The notes beneath the pieces are model-generated. The model was not told the DNA's origin, searched no databases, and worked only from the letters and a program-made list of their open reading frames with translations. 64,000 nucleotides of DNA, taken from Artocarpus heterophyllus (taxonomy: Eukaryota; Streptophyta; Magnoliopsida; Rosales; Moraceae). Each line of letters starts with the position of its first letter. The first letter of the stretch is position 1. The DNA is taken from positions 958,802 through 1,022,801 of the forward strand of contig CM046341.1 in assembly GCA_025403435.1 (NCBI GenBank). Direction: 5' to 3'. This document shows positions 50,165 to 61,989 of this stretch, piece after piece. The position numbers were made by a program, and so were the translations under genes.

Positions 50165-52491
50165 GCACGTCCATGCAGAGTTGCATGGAGCTTCTTGGAC
50201 TCTGATAAAAAACCATAGGCCTGACCAACCTGTACCTCCACTCATGTTAAACCAAGCAGGATGTTACACGGTATGTCCATGGCCTTTCCCACATATGCAT
50301 TTTTTAGTATCCTTATTAAAGTAGCTTTAACACTGTATCCTAAGAGTTTCACGTCAATGATGAGTGTGATTCACTTTAGGTTTTATGACCTATTCTACAG
50401 GTTTGCCAAAGCCAGGCGTGAGATTCAAAGATTGTAGCCAGGCGTGGGATTCAAAGATTGTCACTAGTGATTGGTGAGTTTATCCCCACCAAGTAAGTAA
50501 AACTGCTCCTACAGGGGCATACCTTACAGTTGGAAGTTTCATGATCTGTGGGAAGAACTTTCTTCCTCCACACCCCCTTGTTATGGGCTTTGGTTTGTTA
50601 TTTCGCTTGGACGAGAGCTCGTTGGGATCTCATTTAAATGAAAGGAGGGTAAGAGGTGAGGAAGAAGGGATAATTGGGGTTGATGATAGTGGCAATCTTA
50701 AAGAAGAATCTGGTACCGAGTCAGAGACTGGTGAACATATAGAAGAACCAAAGAGTCTTCCCGATTCATGTGAAAATTTACCTAGACCAGTATCAGAAAC
50801 TCAGTCTCGGGTCGATTCTATTCAAAATGATCTGACAACATCCACTGCTGAACCAGAGAAAACATACGACCTGTCCGCCAAAGGTGGCACAACATTTACT
50901 GATGTTGTTCAGGAGAATGCATCTAATGTTGCTGGTGATGATGTTGCATTAGTCACCCTGCAACTTGAGGATCTCCTTGATAGAGCTCTTGGTCTTGAAT
51001 CTGCTAGCACATCTGGTAAAAACTATAAGATTGAAAATTCTCAAGCAGATTTGGCAGAGGAGAATGATGATGAAGAGAGAAAGGTGGCTGTAAGAGATAA
51101 GCCCTAAATCTCAAAAGTTGAAATAAGAAAGCTTAAGAAAGGCCAGAAAAATGGTACAGAAGCAAATGTTGAGCATGAAGGGGAAAAATCAGAAAGTGAC
51201 CTTTCCTCAACAAATGTCAAGCAGAAAGGGGGGAAAATCAGAAGGCGATAAGTCTTCGACCCCGTCTGAAAAGCATGTTAATGATGCAAAGCCGAGTGGT
51301 GGAAAGATAAGCCATGGACAGAAGGCTAAACTCAAGAAGATGAAAGAGAAGTACGCTGATCAAGACTGAGGAAGAAAGAAGCATCCGCGTGGCTTTACTT
51401 GCTGTAAGTACTGTGAATTGTTGTACTATGCTTTACTAGACATAGATCATCTGGCATTTCCTTCAGAATGTTAGACAATGCAATCATGGCCATTGCTTCT
51501 TGTTTATCATATATGTCACTATTGACTTCTAGTAATCGAGCTTGCTAATAGAAGATACCTGTTAATTTTGAAGTCTGCGGGAAAAGCACACAAGAAAGAC
51601 ATTGAGTTGCAAAATGCAACTGCAGCTCCAACCAAAGGAAAGAAACCTGAGGATGGTATGTAGTTCAACTTTTTATGGATTGTAATTGTCGCTTGTTTGA
51701 TATTATAAATTATACTGCCGATGTCTTGAATTGTGATTTATTACAATGCCTACCTTATTTACTTTAGACATATCTTGTTTAAATGTTTTTGTTTGTGTTT
51801 TGTTTTAAATGTCAGGTGCTCCACATGCTCCTAAAATATGTTATAAATGTAAAAACCCAAGACTGTCAAGAGTGTCCAGACGATGTTTCACATATTCCTG
51901 TCAATGGAGGTGAAGATGATTCTCACGTGGCCGAGGGTTTGTATAAAACTGCTTCTGAGATAGAAAAAACTAGCGTTCGAGGACGATGACATTCGCGAGA
52001 TAGGTGAAGAAGAGAAAGGGAAACTAAGTGACGTGGATTACTTGACTTGTAATCCCTTGCCTACCGATATCCTCCTATATGCCGTGCCTGTCTGCGGTCC
52101 TTATAGCGCAGTGCAATCTTACAAATACCAGTGTGAAGATTACTCCAGGCAGTGCAAAGAAAGGGGAAAGTATACAATTATCATTAATTCATCATCCAAT
52201 TGCTTGAATCAAAGAAGCACTTGAACGTTTAAGTTTACAGCCAAATGGGACTGCCACCTTGTTTTTGTTATAAATTTACCATTTTAATTTTTGTGTTATG
52301 TAGCTGCAAAAACTGCCATGAACTTGTTCAGCCACATGCCGGAGGCAACAAATAGAGAGAAGGAATTGATGAAAGCATGCACAGATCCTGAGCTAGTTGC
52401 TGCCATTATTGGAAATGTGAAGATAACGGCTGCGGGCCTTACACAATTGAAACAGAAGCAAAAGAAGAGCAACAAAGGAAGAAGCTAGTCA
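50165..52491 (+). pseudogene. NEMF/Rqc2-type gene, 3' half only, introns retained
   Basis: Ribosome-quality-control factors of this family bind stalled 60S subunits. The fragment starts inside an exon at Val-His-Ala-Glu-Leu-His-Gly-Ala-Ser (about 50170). It continues through Pro-His-Pro-Leu-Val-Met-Gly-Phe-Gly (50571-50597) and the acidic middle region (50600-51107). The Lys-Leu-Lys-Lys-Met-Lys-Glu-Lys-Tyr block (51329-51355), a damaged Cys-x2-Cys knuckle near 51840, and the C-terminal domain to a stop near 52488 follow. Several GT-AG introns remain, so it is a DNA-level copy. Damage: a 26-bp tandem duplication at 50410-50461, a stop at 51105, a stop at 51367 and shifts near 51960. The 5' half of the gene is absent and the MULE lies directly upstream. 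Confidence 0.88.
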
Positions 52492-53420
52492 ACTTGATCA
52501 CAGCGAGGAGACACCATAACATTTCAACTACTATCTTTCTATTGAAAAAAGGCTTATTGTTTATTTATGTTGCCGACAAAATTTTGTACGTTGTACGTGC
52601 TAAAGTCATAGCCTCACATAATGTGACTAGGTAAACCTGATTTTGTAGTAATTCTCGACATAGGAGATGAGTTCCCTTCTTCTTTTTTTAGATCATGTTG
52701 CGATTTTGATCAACAAACATGCTTGTAAATTTTGTGTACCTAGTGACAGCCTTGCAGTCCTCCTTTTCGCAATTTCAAGTTAGAGCTGGCGTTTTCAGCT
52801 TGCTGTTTGCTTTGGTATTCTTCCTGAGCTCTTGAATGAAAACAAAAACCCCAAGAGTAACCTTCACCTTATGTACAAGTGGTGCCATGCTTTAAAATCA
52901 ATCGCTCAAGTCTGGATGAGTTTCTTATTTTGTTTATTTTTTTAATTTTTTTAAGTCCTCAAAACTATTTTTCTTCTCCCTACAACAAGAAAGTTATGCT
53001 TACATCACATTGCTTGTAATAAGAGCTTTATGCTTGTATCATTTAGCTAAGCATTTAACCCCCAGAGAAAACTATAAACCTCGTTGATTAGATGATAAGC
53101 TGATCTCTTTCTTCCCACCGGTAGGAATAGGCAGGGTCCGATGTTTCTGGTCGGTTCTCATTTTTTTCTTTTTTAACTACTTAAATATGCTCTTTTGGTT
53201 AATAAAATGTACACACTTTGGCTTCTCTTAATCATTTTTGCTGACAACTAATAAAATTGACAAAACTAACAAAGGAAAGATTAGATGGTTTGGTCAAATC
53301 AGTGGAAGCGGTTCATAAAAATTAACAAATTTATTATTTTGATTAGCTAATAGGACAACGTATCATTTCTAAACAATTTTCACAAGAAAATGATGAAGGG
53401 GAGGGGAAAAAATGTTCATC
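52492..53420. other. Spacer between the NEMF and PRPS1 pseudogenes
   Basis: The first few hundred bases may be the old 3' untranslated region of the NEMF copy. The rest is AT-rich. No coding region, tRNA or transposon end was recognised. Confidence 0.5.
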
Positions 53421-56350
53421 TCATTCTGATTCTTCATCGCCGGCAGGGGGAACATCAGTCAAGTCTAAACCCTCTGCTGGCAAGTCAGAAGTAAAAGGAC
53501 CCAAGATCCCGTCTGAACAGAGGGTTAATATCCACTCTGCAATTCCAAGGGCAGACATGATTAGCTTCTTCAGATTTGGCCTTAAATCTAATCAAATACT
53601 TCTATTTTGATGAATAACTTGATCTAATAGTGAATTGCTTGGGCAAGTTCAAGTACCTCAGGCTGGAACCGAAGCATGTCAGCACAAGCCATGGCTTCCG
53701 CTTGAGCTATTCTTTGCCTGAATGTCTGAGCCATCTCCTCAGCCTGTTAGAACAGTATCACAAACATGTTAAGTCATGTTATTTCAAAAGCAAATAAAAC
53801 TACACTGCATCTATCCTCTCAGCCTACAAGTTAGTTGTATAATAAGCAACCACTACTTTTCCTTCCATCAAAATTAGCCACAGGAATAGTACTGGTAAAA
53901 TATTCCAAGATTAATTTTTAGAAATACCGTCTCGAAAACAAGCTTTGGATTGTGGATCATGTCTCCCGGAGTAGGTTCTAACTTCTTGGTATAAAGACTC
54001 ACTCAGCCTCTCTCTCTGTCATGGCTCAGTATCATAACCTAAAGCAGGAGTACGAGTTGAAATACATACACATTTTATTTAAAAAAGTGGTAGAAACTCT
54101 CTTGCCAATATAATATTTATACCTTGAGATTATCACCCAGTTGAAGAACCGTTGCAATATCCGAGACATGATCATGACTAATCTGACTGACGTGAAGGCG
54201 GCCATTGATTCCTCCAATGTCAATAAAGGCACCATATGGCTTCAGGCTCTGGACGGTACCGAGGACCACCGATCCAATTCCCAGCTGTGCCTGGCTGTCT
54301 GCCATGGCCTTGCGGTTACTGAGAACAAGCCTGGATTGTTCCTCGTCAACCTCTACGATCTTGACAGGCAGCTCCTTATCAAGAAGCTCCTCTGCAGTTG
54401 ATTTCTAATAATGTTAAAAAGAGAAAAAAGGTAAGAAATTCAGATATGTGGCCGAGAGAAATGGATATCTAAAGCAAGAAAATACTATGCTAGTAGAACA
54501 AATTGATTCTTACAGTTAGTGAGGTGAAAAATTACCACCTTACTTTCTCGTTTGATACTTTGTGTTGCATAAGGACACAGATATTACACTGAATTTCATT
54601 TTTATTCCAAACACTACAACTTACAATAGAGCATAAACTCTTGGAAAGTCAAAAAAAACTTTGAAGGTAGGAAGTAAGAAAAGCCTTGATTGTTGATGCC
54701 AAGTTGAAGGACTGACCGATGATATCTGTGAGAAAGGAACGAAACCTCTAAGGCCTTCGACCAGCGCGACTACTCCACCTTTGTTAGCTCCAACAACCTG
54801 AGTACATTGATCAACAACTTTATAAAGGAAAATGATAGAAAGAAGAAAAAGCAGCTCTGATGAGGGCTTCCAGTAGTAATTAAGCTACAACTACTAAAAG
54901 AAAGTAACATTATCTCAAAGAACATTATAAAAAAAAGAAACTAACTTTATCTCAAAACTTTTTTGCTAACACTCACCTTACCCTTGATAACAACATCTTC
55001 AGCTTGGAGCTGTCGACATCTTTCCTATGCAAGGTCATACTGGATAGACTTCAAGCTCAAGATCAAGCTATCATCTACTTCATTCTCACCAATAATCACA
55101 AACTCCTCCTTCAGACCAGGAACTATCCCTGATTCTTCTACATGTTTTATTCTGTGGACGCTCAACTCTTGCAGAGGCAAGTACGCCGACGACTTGGCTG
55201 TAATGCCAACTAGTGCTCCATTGCTATCAGTACAGAAAACTGTTCCCTTGACCTGAAAACCAGAAGACGAGAGAATTCTCACAGAGAATACCTAAAAGGC
55301 CAATAAAAACTAAAAAATAACGACTCAAAACACACTTCCAACTTGAAATGTCTTTCTTTTTCTAACTTTGAATAACTGCCAACCTAGCAAATATGTACCG
55401 AGAAGCAAATTCACAAAAACCCTTGTTCAAGCTTATGGACCACTAACAGGGAGGAAAAAAGAAAAAAAAAAAGGTGAATTTTGGGTAGGTGAGCTTCACA
55501 GACAGATACTCAAGGAAGTTCATTCTCCTTTGCCCAATTTCAGTTACATATTGAACACCCAAAGAAAAATAATGCTCATTCATGCTTACACCTATTTGCT
55601 AGTTTCCCATTTTCAGTTTAAAATTGAACACTAAAACGGAAAATTCTCATTACAACGTCAAACCCAGTTTCCAATTTCCAATCTTCAGCTCAAAACCAAA
55701 TACCAAAAGTTAAAAAAAAAAAAAAAATCTCATCAAATCAAAAAAGAAAAAAATCCTCACTAAAAAGCTCATACCCAATTTGCCAGTTTCCAATTTTCAG
55801 CTCAAACTTGAATACTAAATATAAAAATACTCCCTAAACCCCATCTCCATTTGCCAATTTCCAATTTGAAATTGAACACAAAACACCAAAAAAAAAAAAA
55901 AAAAAAAATCTTATACCATCTGCCAATATTCAGTCTCGAGTCCAAATCCAACAAAAAAACAATAAACACACACACACACACACACATATAATAACAAAGC
56001 GGCATGGATAGAGTAGGTAAAGTATTAACCTTGGTGCCAACTTCAGAGTCGAAGTCGTATTTGTCGAGGGCAGAGTGGAAGTCATCGATAGTAAAAGAGA
56101 CGCCTTCCATGGGAGCAGTGCGGCATCGCTCATAGGCCTCCTCGAAAAGCTCTTTAAGCTTCAGACGGTCTCTCGTCTCCGCATTTGATATCGCCGCCGC
56201 AGACACCACAAACAGCCCTTTCTTCTTCTGCTGCTTTCTCGGAGAAGACGGAGACAAAGACAATGGCGGTTTCCTCGAACTCCTCGAAAGCCGTGATGAA
56301 GACAGAGGTGGGCATCTCAGCCCCGTTAATCGCTGACCCAAACACGCCGT
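53421..56350 (-). pseudogene. Plastid 30S ribosomal protein S1 (PRPS1) pseudogene, 7 exons
   Basis: Plastid S1 helps mRNA bind the 30S subunit through S1 domains. Exons on the - strand: 56350-56030, 55252-54977, 54797-54717, 54404-54123, 54038-53928, 53743-53657, 53536-53421, all with GT-AG borders and about 424 codons in total, the size of the family. Exon 1 encodes a Ser/Arg-rich plastid transit region. S1 repeats follow, including [12 protein letters not shown] in exon 4. Lesions: the initiator aligns with ACG (56348-56350); a conserved Trp is TAG (55025-55027); a conserved Arg is TGA (54003-54005); and exon 7 has 2 extra bases near 53530 that shift the frame into a stop. Because introns are kept, it arose by DNA duplication. 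A working copy should exist elsewhere. Confidence 0.92.
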
Positions 56351-57038
56351 GACCCACCCAATTCGAGATAATTCCTTCTTCTCGTTCTGTGAGCAAAGAA
56401 AATGAAGTGAAAAAGCCCTTTGTTTTCTGCTTCAGATAAATATGAACGAATGATGATAAAGGCCTTTGGCCCTGGCCTGGTGATGACTGTTTTATGGGTA
56501 TTTTTCTAAATATGATACGCTGGATGCTGGTGATATGTAATTATGTTGAAGTCTAGGGGTCTTGATGACAATTAACAAGATTACTTGGGCCATTGTTGGT
56601 TTCTTAGAATATTGGGCCTGTATGGGCCATTCCATTGGGTCACTTTGATAAATAAACCTGTACGATTCCTAAAAAAATTTTAAACATAACACTTTTAGGA
56701 AATGGAAAATGACAGACGAAAGAGAGAGAGGAATGGGGAGAGAGAAGGAAGAACGTTAAACATAGAGTAAAGGAAGAGAGAGAAAGAGCCAGGAGTTGCT
56801 ATTTTTAGTAGAGTAATTTGGACATACTATATGTGAAAGTGGTATGAAGCAAGAGTTTGATAAAAAAAAAAAAAAAAGTGGAACAAAAAGATGTTAAAGA
56901 AGTTGTACAAGGTCTAAATTTTTTCTATTCCACCTCAGTAAAGATTTGGGCCGCGGTGCCTGGTGGCCCGAATTGTATAGGCCCATTTAATGTATAAGTT
57001 TCAATCAACTGTTTAAGTAGTCGAGTTGATCACAAGAA
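56351..57038. other. Spacer upstream of the PRPS1 pseudogene
   Basis: Probably contains the former PRPS1 promoter. GAGAGA-rich tracts lie at 56719-56790 and an A run near 56862. No gene was recognised. Confidence 0.5.
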
Positions 57039-57088
57039 GGACCAGTGGTCTAGTGGTAGAATAGTACCCGGCCACGGTAGCTGGTGCA
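57039..57088 (+). pseudogene. tRNA-Gly(GCC) pseudogene lacking its T arm
   Basis: The acceptor 5' strand, D arm (A box TGGTCTAGTGGTA) and anticodon arm with anticodon GCC (57071-57073) match plant tRNA-Gly. After the anticodon arm the sequence jumps straight to the 3' acceptor strand GCTGGTGCA. The variable loop and T arm, about 21 bases, are missing, so the true B box is gone and it cannot fold as a normal tRNA. Downstream TTTCGATTGAAGC is a weak B-box look-alike, so a tRNA-derived SINE head is an alternative. Confidence 0.68.
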
Positions 57089-58563
57089 TTTCGATTGAAG
57101 CTGTGACGAATCTTGCGCGCGCTTCTTGTGATGGTTGGGTCTATCACTACCGTCCGATCTATTCGGACGAAACCTGGCGCTTCCGTGCTTCAACCTATTT
57201 TTCTTCGCAAATCGTCCTAAACATTTGTTCTATTTTCCGTCCTTAATGTAATTTTGACTACTTTTTTTTAGTTGTTTACATAGCATTCCTTATGAGATAA
57301 AAATTCTTATTTTTATCATATACGGCAAGATAATACTAAGGAGGACAATTGATGAGATGGGATATTTTGAACAACATATAATTTAGATTTCACTCAAACT
57401 AAACATACAAGAGTGCAAAAGTAAAGGGGGGAAAAATTAGATGAAAAAACCTGTACAACATAGTTGATATGCCAAATCAGCGTTTTTGTTCTCACAAGTC
57501 ACAAAGTCATTTTTACTACACGTGTAATGTGCCAAAATGTAATGTTCTTGAGGGGAAAATTTATCTAATTTTGCAAAGGAGGCATTTCAACCTCCATCAC
57601 CAGATAATTACATTCTGGGGTTCTATCATTGCACCACCTCGCCTAGTGCAAGTTTCTCCACGTATGTAACTTTCACCTACAAAAATATACATACATGTGG
57701 TTCCATGGAATAAAGCTTTTCATTTTTCCTTTCTGCCATTGAAAAAAAAGAAAAAAAGGTTCATGCAGAATTATTTAGATTCCAATTCTTGTCACCATGT
57801 ACACTTGTTTGCGCAACATAGTTAAGAAAGACCACCGATCTAAAAGAAACGAACAGCAACAAAGTTCTAAAAAGAATGATTGCGCTCCACATAAGTCATT
57901 ATCACACCCTATGTGCAAATAATAGATTACTTTGTAATTAATAATACTAGCAAAAATTCTTGTTTATTATAGTGTTTTTTTTGTTTTTAAATTGTGACGG
58001 TTTTATGAAGTTGTTTCATCATCTTGTCCTACTGCGGAGTTAGAAAATATTTTCGACAGGTGTATTATAAAAAATGAGACAATTTAATAGAAAAAAGAAT
58101 AATATAATAATTATATATTTCAAACACAATTATAATTTTTTTTCCATAGAATAAGGACATAAGTGAAATTAGTGGCGTGTAATTAAAATTTTATACAAAA
58201 ATTAAAAATAAAAGAATTATTAAAAAGTGAGTGAGGGCACATGTCCCTACTCACTTACTTGTATCTCGTCTGGCATGTAAATTTATGAAATAGTTCCAAA
58301 ATAACTAGTAGCCAATGAGGTGTGATAAACGACATTTGATGAGGTCGTCTTCATCTTTAAGTGATGCAACTTTGAAGCCCTGCCAACTATAAGCTTGAAA
58401 AGCTCATGAGAATATTCATCAACCACTACAGTGTTTGAACCGTGCGGAACAAGTTGTTCTCTCATAATTTGCCTAAGATATTCTTCGAACAAGTAATTAA
58501 GTATCACTCTCTAAATCTAAGTGAAGTTTGAAGGATACATGGAGTTAGATATAGCAAGTTATT
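57089..58563. other. Intergenic DNA
   Basis: A short GC-richer part (57100-57200) follows the tRNA copy. It contains a CGTCCGATC...TTCGGACG dyad near 57150-57170. The rest is AT-rich. Small frames at 57469-57669 and 58283-58507 show no recognisable domain, although the latter could be a scrap of an old gene or transposon. Confidence 0.45.
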
Positions 58564-58685
58564 GGGGCCCGTTTAGTTCGAGTATTTGAATAGAGTATTT
58601 GAATGAAGATTTAAATTTTTGTGAGAGAAAATACTGTAGCAAAATGATTCGAACCGTGATTCGAGTATCGAAACAAACGGGCCCC
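58564..58685. mobile_element. MITE, 122 bp
   Basis: Begins GGGGCCCGTTTAGTTCGAGTA and ends in the near-exact inverse (GATTCGAGTATCGAAACAAACGGGCCCC). The terminal inverted repeats are about 20 bp with a few mismatches. Nothing coding fits inside. The flanks (AAGTTATT left, TAAGTATT right) resemble each other but are not identical, so the superfamily (hAT-like 8-bp or Harbinger-like 3-bp duplication) is undecided. Confidence 0.8.
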
Positions 58686-58864
58686 TAAGTATTTTGTTTA
58701 AATTATGTCATATATGGTGTTTTTTTTTAATTATTTTTCATTTGATAAAACACGACTTTGTAAAAAAAGAAAAAAGTCAGCTTGTGAAAAAAAAAAGAAA
58801 GAAGAAGTGCAATTCACTAATTACCTCGTCACGTGGTATAAGTTTTATGGACTTTAAATTCTTA
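58686..58864. other. Short spacer between the MITE and the solo LTR
   Basis: AT-rich, no feature seen. It ends with TCTTA, the left target duplication of the solo LTR. Confidence 0.5.
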
Positions 58865-61041
58865 TGTCACGCCCTAAAGTACGGAAGGTGATGTGGCGGG
58901 TTAATTTAGCTAATTAATAAGAATTTAGTGAAAACATGAGTTTAAGTATTTAAATTAATCGTGAAAATATGGATAATTTTAAATCCCTTTTTTTGAACAA
59001 GCATTTATAATAATTAAACAAATAAGAGTAACAAGGTAAATAATAAGAAAGTGTAAAGAAATAAAAGAAACGAGAATGAGTCCCACTGACCCATGTTTTG
59101 TGCACACACATAGTACTGACAATATTATATTACAACCACAGTCCAAGTAAAGAGAAAGTTAAAATGTTACATGCCTTGATTTTATAACTTAAATAACCTA
59201 CTAGGTTCTTCTACTGCTCATGTGTCCTGTCTGTGGACTTCTGTCCGAACCTAAGTTAATCCACCTAGAGGGGGGAAAGGTTTGAAAGCAAAAAAAAATG
59301 TAAGCGAAAGGCTCAGTAGGACTATATTTTAGGAAACATTAAATCTTAAAAGGAAATTTTATTATTCAAGAAATTACTTAAGAAAAAGACTTAAATAAAT
59401 AGAATTAAACAAAATCAGTTTTACCCAAAACAGTTTATTGGTCGATCGAAAAGTACATCATTTTTTTCCTAGGCAAACTATATGTATAACACCATTGTAG
59501 TGGCCCAGCTGGGTTTCGGGACCTGTCCCAAGGTCGCACGCTACACGACCCGATCTTTGATATAGCATCATGCCCTTATATTCCTTTCTATCATTATTTA
59601 AAACCTATTTACTAGGTATTTTCATTTACATTCGTTATGGTGTTCATTATGAAATTCACCTCAACCCACGGTTTATAAAAATAATCGATAAAATTTCCTT
59701 TTTCAATCAATCGTTGAAAACATTTTAATAAAAATGATTTTTAAGGCCAAAATCATTTGAAACAAGGTTACCAAGGGAGGGGTAGAAGTCCTACCTTAAC
59801 ACTCGTTCTGGTGTCCCACACTATAATCTCGGTCCACTATACGTTAGCTCCGTAGAACCCCGAATGACCTTAAACAGAAACTAGGTTTATCAGTATCTAG
59901 TTTAAGATATTTTACGTTGCTAAACTATTTCATGGAGTCCTGGTGTGCCATTTGTATTTATAAAATCATTTGATAAAGTTGAAATTTCAATCGGGGTTCA
60001 AAACAGTAAAAACGGGTGAAAAATAACAAAATCTCACCATGCTCGGTCGGCCTGTCGGTCACCCTAGTTCGGCCAGCCGAACTGTGCAGTTTGGCCTGCC
60101 GGAGAACCAGGTCCGGTCGGCCGAACTTTTTCAGGTTTGGCTTGCCGAACACAAAGTTTGGCCTGCCGATCTTGAAAAATTTTAGAATTTTTCAAGCACA
60201 GGTTCTCGGCCTTCTGAGCCTGAATCTTTATTTTAACCTGTTTTTCTTAGTTCTCAAGCATGGAAATTAATCATAAATGATAGAAAAACATAATATGACA
60301 CTTTTAAACTCATTTAAACAAGATTTACTCAAAAATTTTGAATAAGTCTGAAAATTAGGAAAAATGAAGAAAAATGAAAAATCTTGATTTAAATCTATTT
60401 TTCTTCAAACAAAGCTTAGATTCTAGTTGTTCTAAGTTTCCCTAACTTAGACCAAAGGATTTTTATGTTCAAATAAGCTTAAATTTCAAAATACAAGAAA
60501 AATTGAAAAATTAAAAAAGTTTTGAAATTCGAAAACTAACATTGAATCGAAGCTTTAAATCGCGTTTTTGGTTGGTGAATCACGTTCCTGAGCCTCCAAT
60601 CCACAAAACCAATGCTTGGGGCTCGATTTAATTCAAAAATTTTAGGAGAAAATGAGAGAAAGAGAGAGGCAGAGTGAGTGGGAGAGAGACGCAAGAAAGA
60701 GAGGGAAGGAGAGAGAGAGAGAGAGGCGTGAGTGAAAGAGAGGGAGAGTGAGAGGTATAAATTGAGAGAAAAAGTGGGCGATTTTACAGTGTGGAAACCG
60801 TGTGCCGCCAACGGTTTTGTAAAATGAGATATATTTGACTTTTGACAAATTGTTATGTTCTAAATATTCAAAATGACAATTAAAATAATTAGAAACAACT
60901 AAAAATCATTAAAATAATCAAAACAATTTCAAATTCAAAAATTTCTCCTAAATGATTAAATTAATTTTAAAATATTCATTATAGCACACTAATCCATCAT
61001 TTTACATTCTAATATCACTTAATTAATTTCGGGGCGTTACA
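58865..61041 (-). mobile_element. Solo LTR of a Gypsy-type element
   Basis: Starts TGTCACGCCC and ends GGGGCGTTACA, with TCTTA on both flanks (58860-58864 and 61042-61046); 2177 bp, no coding domain, no second LTR. The CT-rich leader-like zone (60650-60750, read on the - strand) after a TATAAA-like box near 60756-60762 indicates transcription on the - strand. It contains an array of about six GTTCGGCC-GCCGAAC-type dyads at 60040-60175. It shares its TGTAACGCCCC end and the dyads with the outer solo LTR, so the two belong to related families. Confidence 0.82.
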
Positions 61042-61046
61042 TCTTA

Positions 61047-61978
61047 CCTTACCCAAGTTTAAAAATCCTTTTCGTTACATAAAATGACCTTGATATTTTC
61101 TATTCAAACTTTACAAAAAGACATACCGCCTGCATATGAATTAATGGAACTCAAATCATCTATCCAACTTAAATCATCTGTCTAATTTTATGTATATTAT
61201 TAGAGAATAGTCCTCTGATTTTTCATAATCTAAAAAGGAAAAATACTTTAAGAAACATAAACGGAAAGCAAGGTGATAAAATTAGAATCTCATAAATTAA
61301 TCCTGTACTTTTGTTTTGCTTAGAGATCATTGATCTGTGAACCATCAAAGTTAGAAATTACTATTCCATAAACAAAAAATACACCATATTTTGAAACGTA
61401 GAAAATCTCTGAAAAGAAAGGAAAAAAAAAAGTAACTTAAGTACTCTTTTATCTATTAGATGAAAGAGAACTATGAACCGGTAACTTGATTATTGGATTA
61501 AATTTATTTACATTATGAACATTTCTCCGTTAAGTAATGTCTCTAACTACCAAAGTTAGTAACTTCTCCTGCAAAAGCGGCTATAAAAATCGAAAAGCAA
61601 ATAATTGATGAACATGACTTTACAGATTGAATACATTGGATTAGAATATTCTTGGTCGGTTGTATAAATTCTTGATCGACCCCTTTTTTGGCCTAATTAA
61701 TATAGTATATATAATATTGCACAGAATCTCAAAAGTTGAAAGAAGTTTCACGCCCACACTCAATCATATATGCCAACACTTGCAAGAATATTCAACTCAA
61801 ACAAGCGAGTCTTATTAATAAGCTTTTAATTTCGCAATTCCTAGGGTGAAAAAAAATAAACAACAACATATGCTTTCCCAAAAAAAAAAAAAGTCACATA
61901 ACGCGTTTGCATGCCACGTACCACTTATCCTTAGATGCACAAACTAAATCCACTAATCACGTTTCCCATATGTTCATG
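61047..61978 (+). promoter_or_regulatory. Upstream region of galactinol synthase
   Basis: About 0.9 kb of AT-rich DNA between the solo LTR and the TATA box. A GCCACGTACC with an ACGT core (61913-61922), a possible ABRE-like site, lies about 60 bp upstream of the TATA box. A pair of related lines, TTCTTGGTCGGTTGTATAAA and TTCTTGATCGACC, lies at about 61649-61681. Galactinol synthase genes are often induced by drought, cold or heat; whether these sites do this here is inference. Confidence 0.4.
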
Positions 61979-61989
61979 CCTATAAATAG
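61979..61989 (+). promoter_or_regulatory. TATA box of galactinol synthase
   Basis: CCTATAAATAG, a strong plant TATA box, about 190 bp before the start codon. Transcription would begin around 62010-62020, giving a leader of about 150 bp rich in CT. Confidence 0.75.

Noticed and set aside
55960..55987. CA repeat in a PRPS1 intron
   Set aside because: An ordinary microsatellite with no evident role.
55930..56396. Other frames over PRPS1 exon 1 and its intron, including a 179-codon frame starting at TTG
   Set aside because: They read through the exon 1 donor into the intron or in the wrong frame; the exon chain and family alignment define the true frame.
59958..60270. Opposite frames of 64 and 84 codons in the solo LTR
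   Set aside because: They are translations of the GGCCTGCCG dyad array and have no protein family resemblance.
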